Below, piece by piece: positions 36,934 through 44,806 of a DNA stretch of 64,000 nt. Position 1 is the first letter of the stretch, and every line of letters begins with the position of its first letter. Both the position numbers and the translations under genes were made by a program. The notes beneath the pieces were generated by a model that searched no databases, had not been told where the DNA came from, and was given only the letters and a program-made list of their open reading frames with translations. The stretch is from Chloroflexota bacterium. GTDB lineage: Bacteria > Chloroflexota > Limnocylindria > QHBO01. Location: NCBI GenBank assembly GCA_038040195.1, contig JBBPIR010000001.1, positions 331,661 through 395,660 of the forward strand, given 5' to 3'.

Positions 36934-38045
36934 CCGACGATCCGTAGGTCGCGGCTCGTCAAGTTGATGCGTTCTCCGCCGGTAGCGGTGCAGACCACGA
37001 TGTCCTCGATCCGGGCGCCCCAGCGTCCTTCGACGTAGATCCCCGGCTCCACGCTGAACGCGTCGCCTTCGCGAAGGGGATCCGGGTTGGACTCGACCAG
37101 GTACGGCTCCTCGTGGGTTTCCAGACCGATGCCGTGGCCGGTCCGATGGGTGAACAGCGCCCCGTATCCGGCATCGGCAATGATCTCGCGTGCCGCCCGG
37201 TCCACGTCCCGCGCCGGGATGCCGGGCCGTACCGCCTCACAGGCGGCCGCCTGGGCCTCTTGGAGGACGGCGTACAGGTCCTGGAACTCCTCGGGCGGCA
37301 GCCCGACGAAGGCGGTGCGGGTCGTGTCACTCGCGTATCCGTTGGCCGTGCCACCGATGTCCAGGACGATCGCGTCGCCGGCCTGAATGATCCGATCGCC
37401 GGGGGTGTGGTGCGGGCTGGCGGCATTCGGGCCGGAGGCGACGATCGCCCAGTCGGCTGTGTCATGGCCCGCGTCACGCAGGAGCTGGCGGATGTGGGCG
37501 CTGACCTCGGCCTCGGTCCGCCCGCTGAGCCGTTCCGCGGTAATTGCCTCCATGGCCTGGTCAGCGGCTGCCGCCGCTGTGCGCAGGCGGTCGATCTCCT
37601 CGGGGCTTTTGGTGCGGCGCAGGGCGTTGATGGCCGGGCCTGCCTCCACGAGCTCGGATCCGTTCAGCGCGGCCTGGAGTCGAAGCACGAAACGGGCCCA
37701 CATCTGGTCCTGAACGGCGACCCGGCCGACCCTTCCCAAGAGCCGGGAAACAACGGCGAACGGGTCATCGGTCTCCTCCCAGGGGACGAGCCCGACGGCA
37801 TCAGCGAGCTCGCCCATTTCGTGGCGGGCGAGCGGCTCTTCCAGGTGAGGAAGAACGAGCGTGGCTCCGACCTCCGGACGCACGATGAGGCAGGTCAGCC
37901 GCTCGAGCGGCGGGGCGTTATAGCCGAGCAGGTACAGGTAGTCCGACGAGGGCGTGACCAGCAGCGCATCCAGGCCGCGCGACGTCGCTTCCGCCGCGGC
38001 AGCGTCGAGTCGCTGCCGATGGACAGTTGGCGCGAACGCGGTCAC
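36930..38045 (-). CDS. M24-family Xaa-Pro peptidase
   Basis: 371 residues with a creatinase-like N-terminal domain (about 1-130) and the pita-bread catalytic domain. Metal ligands are visible as VLDIGGTANGYASDTTRT (two Asp), RTGHGIGLETHEEPYL (His), FSVEPGIY (Glu) and ARIEDIVV (Glu). It removes N-terminal residues preceding proline. TAGGCT is 6 nt upstream of the GTG start. It is convergent with the M20 gene. A methionine aminopeptidase is unlikely because of the N-terminal domain. Confidence 0.9.
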   Translation of the reverse strand: MTAFAPTVHRQRLDAAAAEATSRGLDALLVTPSSDYLYLLGYNAPPLERLTCLIVRPEVGATLVLPHLEEPLARHEMGELADAVGLVPWEETDDPFAVVSRLLGRVGRVAVQDQMWARFVLRLQAALNGSELVEAGPAINALRRTKSPEEIDRLRTAAAAADQAMEAITAERLSGRTEAEVSAHIRQLLRDAGHDTADWAIVASGPNAASPHHTPGDRIIQAGDAIVLDIGGTANGYASDTTRTAFVGLPPEEFQDLYAVLQEAQAAACEAVRPGIPARDVDRAAREIIADAGYGALFTHRTGHGIGLETHEEPYLVESNPDPLREGDAFSVEPGIYVEGRWGARIEDIVVCTATGGERINLTSRDLRIVG

Positions 38046-38051
38046 ATCGCA

Positions 38052-38057
38052 AGCCTA
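38052..38057 (-). promoter_or_regulatory. -10 element (TAGGCT) of the M24 peptidase gene
   Basis: On the minus strand TAGGCT is followed by TGCGAT and the GTG start, a 6-nt gap without a ribosome binding site. Confidence 0.5.
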
Positions 38058-38115
38058 CTAGGGCCGAAACGAGGGTGAGCCTTCCAAGTTGCTCTGCCTC
38101 AGGGCTGCTGCCTCG

Positions 38116-39444
38116 CTAGAGCACGAGGTAAAGCCGCCACTCGTCCGGGACTCCCTTCAGCACGTGCGTGCCGCGATCCGCGAAGTTGATTCCCGACCCA
38201 GCTACGAGATCCTTCACCGTGCTCGACACGACGACCTCGTCGGCACCGGCAGTGGCCATGACGCGTGAGCCGATATGCACCGCCAGCCCGTCCACCCGGC
38301 CGCCGTGCCGCTCGATCTCGCCGGTATGCAGTCCTGCCCGGACTTGGAGTCCTGCCTTCCCGGCGGCATCTCGGATCGTGAGGGCGCAGCGTACCGCTCG
38401 CGCAGGGCCATCGAACACAGCGAGGAATCCATCGCCGGGGTTGTCAATCTCCTCGCCGCGCCAGTGGGCGAGTGCGCTGCGTACCTGTGCACGATGAGTC
38501 TCCAGCACCTCGCGCCAGCGGCGGTCGCCGAGGCGCACGGCCATCTCGGTGGAGGCAACCACATCGGTGAACAGGACCGTGGCCAGCACCCGGTTGGGCT
38601 CCGGTGCGGGGCGCACGCCGGTCAGGAAGCCCTCGATCTCGGCGAGAACGGCGTCGGTGTCGCCCACCCAGAAGAGGTGATCGCCACCGGCCAGCTCGAC
38701 GAACGACGCCCCCGGGATCTGCGAGGCGATCCAGCGGCCCTCTTCTACCAGAGCGTCCCGATCATCGGTGCGGTGCAGCACGAGCGCGGGGACGCGGATG
38801 GCTGACAGGACGGCGCGGACGTCGATCTCGGTGTTCATGCGCAACAGCTGAGCCGCGGCGCCCGGGCTGGCTGAGCGCCGAAAGTAGGTGGCGAGCTGGC
38901 CGAGAAATGTTGGATCGTCTGCGCGGCTGGGAACAAGCGGACGGAGCATGTCCTCGGTGACCCACTCGTCCTCGACCTGGTCGATGGTCGCCTGCCGATC
39001 CGCGTCGCTCGGGGCCCACGGATAGTCATGGCTGCGGCGTCGACGAGCGAACACTCCGAATGTGATCAGGGCCCGTGTGCGGTGCGGGAAAGTGGCGGCA
39101 AACAGAAGGCTCATGCTGCCTCCCTCGGAGTGGCCGAAGATCGCAGCCTGCTGGGATCCTGTCGCATCGAGTACGGCGCGGACGTCGTCCATCCGCTCTT
39201 CGAGTGTGGGGAGGCGGTCGGTGGCGACCGGGTCAGACAGACCTGTGCCTCGCTTGTCGAAGAGGATGAGGCGGGTGAATGTTGTAAGGCGCTCGAGGAA
39301 CGCGGCGAGTCCAGGGAGCTCCCAGCACTCCTCAATGTTTGAGACCCAGCCGGGGACGAAGACCAGATCGATTGGCGCATCGCCAACGAGCTGATAGGCG
39401 ATGTGAAACTGCCCCGATCGTGCATATCGAGTCTGCGGTGGCAT
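38116..39444 (-). CDS. Alpha/beta hydrolase fused to a class III cyclase domain (LipJ/Rv1900c-like)
   Basis: 442 residues. Residues 1-275 form an alpha/beta hydrolase: LILFDKRGTGLSDP, nucleophile Ser in GHSEGGSMS, and a late GGDHLFW His. Residues about 285-442 are a cyclase homology domain: LFTDVVAST (metal Asp), IDNPGDGFLAVFDG (second Asp), AVHIGSRVMA and VVVSSTVKDL. The usual substrate lysine is Asn, and the catalytic Asn before the Arg is His. The same architecture and unusual residues are known in Mycobacterium tuberculosis Rv1900c, which is still an active cyclase. TACGTT lies 6 nt before the ATG. The gene stands alone. Confidence 0.88.
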   Translation of the reverse strand: MPPQTRYARSGQFHIAYQLVGDAPIDLVFVPGWVSNIEECWELPGLAAFLERLTTFTRLILFDKRGTGLSDPVATDRLPTLEERMDDVRAVLDATGSQQAAIFGHSEGGSMSLLFAATFPHRTRALITFGVFARRRRSHDYPWAPSDADRQATIDQVEDEWVTEDMLRPLVPSRADDPTFLGQLATYFRRSASPGAAAQLLRMNTEIDVRAVLSAIRVPALVLHRTDDRDALVEEGRWIASQIPGASFVELAGGDHLFWVGDTDAVLAEIEGFLTGVRPAPEPNRVLATVLFTDVVASTEMAVRLGDRRWREVLETHRAQVRSALAHWRGEEIDNPGDGFLAVFDGPARAVRCALTIRDAAGKAGLQVRAGLHTGEIERHGGRVDGLAVHIGSRVMATAGADEVVVSSTVKDLVAGSGINFADRGTHVLKGVPDEWRLYLVL

Positions 39445-39450
39445 CGTCGC

Positions 39451-39456
39451 AACGTA
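39451..39456 (-). promoter_or_regulatory. -10 element (TACGTT) of the hydrolase-cyclase gene
   Basis: On the minus strand TACGTT is 6 nt upstream of the ATG at 39444, with no Shine-Dalgarno in the gap. Confidence 0.45.
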
Positions 39457-39495
39457 GGCTAACGATTGTTGGAAGCCTGGGCGGCGACGCCCGCT

Positions 39496-39930
39496 CTACC
39501 CGATCCTGAGCGGCGCTTCGGTGGCCTCGCCGTCGCGGATACGCCAGGCGCGGAGCGCCTGCATCGGTACGACGTCGGGATCCAACATGCTGGCCAGCAG
39601 GTAGAACGCGTCGGGGTACATCGCCTGGCGGCGGTCGGTGGGCGATGGGACGGCCGGAGACTGGGTGTGGGAATGGAAGATGGCCACGAGGTCCTGGCCG
39701 GCATCCTCGATGCCCAGCACGATGCGGACCAGGTCGTCGGGGTGGACGGTGTAGACGAACGGTGACGCCTCGGCGTTGCGGGCAGGATGGTAGGCGGTCG
39801 CCCGCCCGTCGGCCAGGGATCCGGCCAGGATGCCGCACGCCTCGTTCGGCGCCTCGGCCGCGGCGTGGGCCAGCAGCTCGTCGGCCAGGGCGGTCGAGAG
39901 GATGAGCGCACCGTCGGTCGGCTCGCTCAC
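39496..39930 (-). CDS. JAMM/MPN-domain metalloprotease, Mec-like
   Basis: 144 residues from GTG 39930, which overlaps the cysM stop (GTGA). The complete JAMM zinc signature is visible: Glu30 in NEACGILAG, then His86-x-His88 and Asp99 in FHSHTQSPAVPSPTD (HxHx10D). In M. tuberculosis the Mec protease in the mec-cysO-cysM cluster cuts the CysO-cysteine adduct to release cysteine. Here the same trio is present in the order cysO-cysM-protease. Because CysO ends in GGSS, this protease may also trim the carrier. It is the last gene of the sulfur run. Confidence 0.85.
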   Translation of the reverse strand: MSEPTDGALILSTALADELLAHAAAEAPNEACGILAGSLADGRATAYHPARNAEASPFVYTVHPDDLVRIVLGIEDAGQDLVAIFHSHTQSPAVPSPTDRRQAMYPDAFYLLASMLDPDVVPMQALRAWRIRDGEATEAPLRIG

Positions 39931-40862
39931 CACAGGACGGAGCCCTCCATCTCGGTCTCGAGCGTGTCGAGGTCGCGATCCCACAGCCCGGCTGACAGGT
40001 ACTTCGAGCCGTCGTCGGCCAGCAGCACGACGATCGACCCTCGATCCATTTCGGCTGCGACCCGGAGCGCGACGGCCAGCGCGGCCCCGGATGACAGTCC
40101 GGCGAAGATGCCTTCTTCGGCGATCAAGCGCCGCACTCCGACGACCGACTCGCGGTTGCTGACCAGGTAGCGGTCATCGAGGACCGACTGGTCCAGGACC
40201 GGGGGCACGAATCCCTCGTCCAGGGAGCGGAGTCCCTGCACCTGCTCCCCGGGGAGCGGCTCCGCGGCCACGACCCGCACGCCCGGTCGCGCCGCCTTCA
40301 GCGCGCGCCCCACCCCGGTCAGCGTCCCGCCCGTCCCCAGCCCCGCCACGAAGACATCTACTTCGGGCACGGCCGTGAGGATCTCCGGGCCGGTTTCCTC
40401 CTCGTGGGCGCGCGGGTTGGCCTGATTGCCGTACTGGAACGGCATGTAGACCGACGGATCCTCCTTGGCAAGGCCATGCGCCATCCGGATTGCGCCGTTC
40501 GATCCCTCGGCTCCTGGCGAGAACACGATCTCGGCTCCGAACAGGCGCAGCAGCTGCTCCCGCTCGGGGGTGGTGTTGTCCGGCATCACGATCCGCACCG
40601 GATGGCCCATCAGCGACCCGATCATGGCCAGGCTGATGCCCGTGTTGCCGCTCGACGGCTCGAGGATGGTCTGCGCCGGCTGCAGCGCCCCCGACGCGAC
40701 CGCGTCGGCCAGCATGGAGCGCGCGATCCGGTCCTTGACCGATCCGGTCGGGTTGGCACCTTCGATCTTGGCGAACAGCCGCACGCCGGGATGCGGCGCC
40801 ATCCGCCGCAGCTCGACCATCGGCGTGTGGCCGATGGCGGCGACGATGTCGCCGAGGATCAT
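39927..40862 (-). CDS. cysM: Cysteine synthase, CysO-dependent type (CysM)
   Basis: 311 residues. NPTGSVKDRIAR holds the PLP lysine; EPSSGNTGISLAMI and GLGTGGTLTGVGRALK are the phosphate and substrate loops. The stretch QGLRSLDEGFVPP has the arginine that in M. tuberculosis CysM binds O-phosphoserine, and the C-terminus DTLETEMEGSVLW resembles the mobile active-site tail of that enzyme. It is therefore probably an O-phosphoserine sulfhydrylase using CysO thiocarboxylate, not a CysK. The cysO stop, the spacer ACCG and the ATG are contiguous (TAGACCGATG). It overlaps the protease gene downstream. Confidence 0.9.
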   Translation of the reverse strand: MILGDIVAAIGHTPMVELRRMAPHPGVRLFAKIEGANPTGSVKDRIARSMLADAVASGALQPAQTILEPSSGNTGISLAMIGSLMGHPVRIVMPDNTTPEREQLLRLFGAEIVFSPGAEGSNGAIRMAHGLAKEDPSVYMPFQYGNQANPRAHEEETGPEILTAVPEVDVFVAGLGTGGTLTGVGRALKAARPGVRVVAAEPLPGEQVQGLRSLDEGFVPPVLDQSVLDDRYLVSNRESVVGVRRLIAEEGIFAGLSSGAALAVALRVAAEMDRGSIVVLLADDGSKYLSAGLWDRDLDTLETEMEGSVLW

Positions 40863-40866
40863 CGGT

Positions 40867-41142
40867 CTAGCTTGACCCTCCGGCCATGGCGGGCAGCATG
40901 ATCACCTGGTCGTCCGGCCTGACCGGCGTGGCAAGGCCGGTGGTGTACCGAACGTCGCGACCGTTGACGTACACGTTGACGAAAGGCGACAGCTTGCCGT
41001 CGGTGGTCACCCGTTCACGGAGGTTCGGGTGGTTCGCAAACAGGTCGTCAAGCACCTCGAGCACCGTGGTGCCGGCCGCCTCCAGCTCGCGGGCGCCGCC
41101 CACCGTCTCGCGCAGGACAGGCGGGATGCGGACTCGGCTCAC
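40867..41142 (-). CDS. cysO: MoaD/ThiS-like sulfur carrier protein (CysO) with a GGSS tail
   Basis: 91 residues from GTG 41142, which overlaps the E1-like gene stop (GTGA); the longer frame starting at 41232 is rejected. The ubiquitin-like fold is indicated by VSRVRIPPVLRE, the central FVNVYVNGRDVR and VIMLPAMAGG. Sulfur carriers of this family normally end in Gly-Gly, which is adenylated and thiocarboxylated. Here Gly88-Gly89 are followed by Ser90-Ser91 and a TAG. So either the tail must be removed or the carrier differs. Neighbours (E1/rhodanese, CysM, JAMM) make the cysteine-synthesis role very likely. Confidence 0.88.
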   Translation of the reverse strand: MSRVRIPPVLRETVGGARELEAAGTTVLEVLDDLFANHPNLRERVTTDGKLSPFVNVYVNGRDVRYTTGLATPVRPDDQVIMLPAMAGGSS

Positions 41143-42275
41143 GAGGCGGCAACGGCCTGGGCCGCGGCGGCGGCGACCGGTTGCGGCTGGGCGACCGCGT
41201 CCCCGCAGGCGGGGCATGCCGGGTCGCGCCACAGCCGGATCTCGTCGAAGGAGGTTGTCATGGCGTCGAAGAGGAGCATGCGTCCGGCCAGGGACTCCCC
41301 CACTCCCAGCACCAGCTTGACCGTCTCATTGGCCTGGAGGAGTCCGATGATCCCCGGCAGAACGCCCAGCACCCCCGCCACCGCACAGGCAGGAGCCAGC
41401 TCCTCGGGCGGCTGAGTGGGGTACAGGCAGCGGTAGCACGGCCCCGCGAAGGGCACAAAGGTCGTCACCTGGCCATCCCAGCGGTAGATCGAGCCGTGGA
41501 CGACGGGCTTGCGAAGCGCGACCGATACATCGTTGAGCAGGTAACGGGTCTCGAAGTTGTCCGTGCCGTCCACGATGACGTCGTACTCGCCAACCAGCCG
41601 CTCGACGTTGGCGGCGCCCAGGCGCTCCTGGTGGCGAACCACGCTGACATCGGGATTGAGAGCCGTCAGCGTCATCTCGGCGCTCTCGGTCTTGGGCATC
41701 CCCACTCGGTCCGCGGTGTGCAGGACCTGGCGCTGGAGGTTCGATTCGTCGACCACGTCGTCATCCACGATCCCCAGCGTGCCGACTCCGGCCGCGGCCA
41801 GGTACAGCGCGGCCGGCGACCCGAGGCCACCGGCCCCGATGAGGAGGACGCGGGCGTCCAACAGCCGGCGCTGGCCTTCCTGGCCGATTTCGGGGATCAG
41901 GACCTGCCGGCTGTAGCGCCGCCGCTCCGCCTCGGACAGGATCGGGGTGGGGACTTCCCAGGCGCCGCCGAGCGCCTTCCATTCGGCCAGGCGGCCCTGG
42001 AGGTTGACCACGTCGGTGTAGCCCACCTGGGACAGGTACAGGGCCGCGCGCCGTGAGCGGGCCCCGACCGCGCAGTGGACCAGGAGTGGGGTGGCCTTGT
42101 CCGGCACCACCTCTTCGATCCGGCCCGCCAGGTCGGCGAGCGGTACGAGGGTGGCCTCGGGAATGTGCCCCTCCTTCCATTCGACCAGCTCGCGAACGTC
42201 GATGATCCGCCGCTCCCCGCTGATCCGCAGCGCATCGGCGACCGAGATCTCCAGCACCGACCCGGGCTCCGCCAT
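41139..42275 (-). CDS. Rhodanese-ThiF/MoeB fusion (sulfur-carrier adenylyltransferase/sulfurtransferase, MoeZ-like)
   Basis: 378 residues from ATG 42275, which overlaps the sufU stop by one base (TGATG). Residues 7-105 are a rhodanese domain with the active-site loop HCAVGARSR (Cys68). Residues 125-370 are a ThiF/MoeB-type E1: RQVLIPEIGQEGQRRL, the ATP loop LLIGAGGLGS, DDDVVDESNLQRQ, VDGTDNFETRYLLND, and zinc CxxC pairs (CYRC and CPAC). It would adenylate the CysO C-terminus and transfer sulfur to it. Mycobacterial MoeZ has the reverse domain order (E1 then rhodanese). The C-terminal tail is Ala/Gln/Pro-rich. Confidence 0.9.
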   Translation of the reverse strand: MAEPGSVLEISVADALRISGERRIIDVRELVEWKEGHIPEATLVPLADLAGRIEEVVPDKATPLLVHCAVGARSRRAALYLSQVGYTDVVNLQGRLAEWKALGGAWEVPTPILSEAERRRYSRQVLIPEIGQEGQRRLLDARVLLIGAGGLGSPAALYLAAAGVGTLGIVDDDVVDESNLQRQVLHTADRVGMPKTESAEMTLTALNPDVSVVRHQERLGAANVERLVGEYDVIVDGTDNFETRYLLNDVSVALRKPVVHGSIYRWDGQVTTFVPFAGPCYRCLYPTQPPEELAPACAVAGVLGVLPGIIGLLQANETVKLVLGVGESLAGRMLLFDAMTTSFDEIRLWRDPACPACGDAVAQPQPVAAAAAQAVAAS

Positions 42276-42679
42276 CAGACCGCCTCCGCCTCCGCGGGCC
42301 AGTCCACCGACTCCCCGGCCACGGCGCCCTGGAGGACCTTGTACCCGAGCAGGGCGCACTTCAGCCGTGCGGGGCCGATGGGCACGCCCAGGTCGTCGAG
42401 GACTGCCTTCGGATCGATGGCCCGCACCGCGTCGAGGGTCATCCCGCGCAGCGTATCGGTCAGGATCGAGGCCGACGCCTGGCTGATGGCGCACCCGCGT
42501 CCCTCGAACGCGACTTCCTCGATCTGCGCCCGGCCCCCGTCCAGGCGCAGGGTCATGGACAGCTCGTCCCCACAGGTGGGGTTCGAATCGGCAAAGTGGA
42601 GGTCGTGAGGATCGAGAACCCCCTGGTTGTGGGGGTTCCGGTAGTGCTCCAGGATGAAGTCGCGGTACAGGTTGTCCAT
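42275..42679 (-). CDS. sufU: SufU-type Fe-S assembly protein / sulfur acceptor
   Basis: 134 residues. The three cysteines Cys36 (NPTCGDEL), Cys63 (GRGCAISQASAS) and Cys108 (ARLKCALLG), plus the SufU-type insert between the second and third, are present. SufU binds zinc and accepts persulfide sulfur from SufS in Firmicutes and Actinobacteria. Its ATG overlaps the sufS stop by one base, and its stop overlaps the next ATG, so it is tightly coupled to both the desulfurase and the sulfur-carrier activator. Confidence 0.93.
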   Translation of the reverse strand: MDNLYRDFILEHYRNPHNQGVLDPHDLHFADSNPTCGDELSMTLRLDGGRAQIEEVAFEGRGCAISQASASILTDTLRGMTLDAVRAIDPKAVLDDLGVPIGPARLKCALLGYKVLQGAVAGESVDWPAEAEAV

Positions 42680-43944
42680 CAGCCCGCGAACAGGGTCACC
42701 GCCGCGCGAACCGCATCGGCCAAGGCCTCGACGTCGTCGAGGTCGTTGTAGACGTAGAAGCTGGCCCGGGTGGTGGCCGGGATGTCGTAGCGCTGCATGA
42801 CCGGCTGGGCGCAGTGGTGCCCCGCCCGCACCGCCACCCCGTGGTGGTCGAGGATGGTCGCCATGTCGTGGGGATGAACGGCGTCCAGGACGAAGCTGAT
42901 GACCCCGGCGTGAATGTCCGGATCGTCGGGGCCGAATCGGCGGACATCGGGGATCTCCGCCAGAGCGGCCCAGGCATGCTCGAACAGGTAACGCTCATGC
43001 TCACGGACGTTCGGCATACCGATTTCGGTCAGGTAATCGATGGCGGCCCCCAGGCCGATGGCCTCCACGATGGCCGGGGTGCCGGCCTCGAACTTCTGGG
43101 GCACCTCGTTCCACTCGGCGCCCTCCATGGTGACCCGGATGATCATGTTGCCGCCGGTCATGAAGGGCGGCATGGCCTCCAGCAGATCGCGCCGGGCCCA
43201 CAGCGCGCCGATCCCCGACGGCCCCAGCATCTTGTGGCCGCTGATGGCGAGGAAGTCGCAGCCGATGGCCTGAACGTCGATGGGCATGTGAGGCGCGGCC
43301 TGGGCCGCGTCGACGAGGACCAGCGCGCCCGCGGCATGCGCCCGTTGGGTGATGTCGCGGACCGGGTTGATCGTCCCCAGCGCGTTGCTGACCGCGGCCA
43401 CCGCCACCAGCTTGGGACGGGCGGCCAGGAGGCGGTCCAGATCCTCGAGGTCCAGGCGTCCGTCGTCGGTGATGGCCACGTACCGCAGATCGGCACCGAC
43501 CTCTTGGGTCAGCTGCTGCCACGGAACGATGTTGGCGTGGTGTTCCATCTGGGTGGTGACCATCGTGTCGCCGGCGCGCAGGTTGGTCCGGCCCCACGAG
43601 TAGGCAACCAGGTTGATGGCCTCGGTCGCGTTGCGCACGAACACGATCTCGCGCTCGGACGGCGCGTTCAGGAAGGCGGCCACCTTGCGGCGGGCGGCCT
43701 CGAAGCGCTGAGTGGCGTCCTCGCTGAGCTCGTAGATGCCGCGGTGAACGTTGGCGTAGTGGTGGCCGTAGGCGTCCCCCATGGCCTCGATCACGACCCG
43801 CGGCTTGGGGGCCGAGGCGGCCGCGTCGAGGTACACCAGCCGGTTGCCGGTCGAGGTCGGTCGCTCGAAGACCGGGAAATCGGCGCGCCGAGCGGTCCCG
43901 CTGAAGGCGCCGGGGATGGCCTGGGGCTCGGCGCGAACGGTCAT
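42679..43944 (-). CDS. sufS: Cysteine desulfurase SufS
   Basis: 421-residue class II (SufS/CsdA) desulfurase. YLDAAASAPKPRVVIEAM, YANVHRGIYELSEDAT, VRNATEAINLVAYSWG, the PLP Lys in ISGHKMLGPSGIGALW, and the catalytic Cys in RAGHHCAQPVM are all present. It takes sulfur from cysteine and passes it to SufU as persulfide. The sufC stop, ACCG and the ATG are contiguous (TAGACCGATG), the same junction as cysO/cysM. Its cysteine substrate would be made by the cysO-cysM genes in the same run. Confidence 0.95.
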   Translation of the reverse strand: MTVRAEPQAIPGAFSGTARRADFPVFERPTSTGNRLVYLDAAASAPKPRVVIEAMGDAYGHHYANVHRGIYELSEDATQRFEAARRKVAAFLNAPSEREIVFVRNATEAINLVAYSWGRTNLRAGDTMVTTQMEHHANIVPWQQLTQEVGADLRYVAITDDGRLDLEDLDRLLAARPKLVAVAAVSNALGTINPVRDITQRAHAAGALVLVDAAQAAPHMPIDVQAIGCDFLAISGHKMLGPSGIGALWARRDLLEAMPPFMTGGNMIIRVTMEGAEWNEVPQKFEAGTPAIVEAIGLGAAIDYLTEIGMPNVREHERYLFEHAWAALAEIPDVRRFGPDDPDIHAGVISFVLDAVHPHDMATILDHHGVAVRAGHHCAQPVMQRYDIPATTRASFYVYNDLDDVEALADAVRAAVTLFAG

Positions 43945-43948
43945 CGGT

Positions 43949-44806
43949 CTACTTCGCTGTTTCCGCCACCGGCTCGGCGGCCTCGGCGGCCTCGTCGCCC
44001 ACGTCCGCCGGCAGGCCGACCTGCTCGCGGACCCAGTCGTAGCCGTTGGCCTCGAGCTGATGCGAGAGCTCCTCGCCGCCCGACATCACCACCCGCCCGT
44101 CCAGCAGGACGTGGACCCGGTCAGGCTTCACGTAGTTCAGCATGCGCTGATAGTGGGTGATCATGAGGACCCCCATCTCCGGGGAGAGGGTGGCGTTGAT
44201 CCCCTCCGCCACGTTGCGCAGGGCGTCGATGTCGAGACCCGAATCGGTTTCGTCCAGGATCGCCATCTTTGGTGACTGGACGGCCATCTGGAGCATCTCG
44301 AGCCGCTTCTTCTCGCCGCCCGAGAACCCGTCGTTCACGTAGCGGGTGGCGAACCCCGGATCCATGTTGAGGAGCGCCATCTTCTCCTCCATCAGGCGCC
44401 GGAACTTGGCCAGCGGGATTCCGGTGTACTTCGTCGCCGCCGCCCCGTCGCCGTCGGCGTCCGGCTGGCGCGGGTGGTGGACCGCGTTGTAGATGTTGCG
44501 CAGGAAGCTGGCCACCGTGACGCCCGGGACGGCGCTCGGGTACTGGAATGCGAGGAACAGCCCGGCCCGCGCCCGCTTGTCCGGGGACAGCTTGAGCAGG
44601 CTCACTCCCTGCCAGGTGATGTCACCCGCGTCGACCTTGTAGTCCGGGTGGCCGAGCAAGGCATAGGCCAGGCTCGTCTTGCCCGAGCCGTTGGGGCCCA
44701 TCAGGGCGTGAACCTCGCCCTGGGCCACCGTCAGCGACAGGCCGCGCAGGATCTTCCGCTTCCCGGCGCTGACCTGGAGGTCGGTGATCACCAGCTGGTC
44801 GGTCAT
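43949..44806 (-). CDS. sufC: Fe-S assembly ATPase SufC
   Basis: 285 residues. Walker A GPNGSGKTSLAYALLG, signature FSGGEKKRLEMLQM, and Walker B MAILDETDSGLDID with the SufC-type LDETDSGLD are present. SufC drives the SufBD scaffold. The C-terminus has about 30 extra residues, rich in Glu and Ala. Its start overlaps the Rrf2 stop by 4 bp. Confidence 0.95.
   Translation of the reverse strand: MTDQLVITDLQVSAGKRKILRGLSLTVAQGEVHALMGPNGSGKTSLAYALLGHPDYKVDAGDITWQGVSLLKLSPDKRARAGLFLAFQYPSAVPGVTVASFLRNIYNAVHHPRQPDADGDGAAATKYTGIPLAKFRRLMEEKMALLNMDPGFATRYVNDGFSGGEKKRLEMLQMAVQSPKMAILDETDSGLDIDALRNVAEGINATLSPEMGVLMITHYQRMLNYVKPDRVHVLLDGRVVMSGGEELSHQLEANGYDWVREQVGLPADVGDEAAEAAEPVAETAK

Noticed and set aside
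42276-42494. N-terminal extension of the rhodanese-E1 protein
   Set aside because: The added residues are Arg/Gly/Pro-rich shadow sequence of sufU; ATG 42275 overlaps the sufU stop as TGATG and starts the rhodanese fold.
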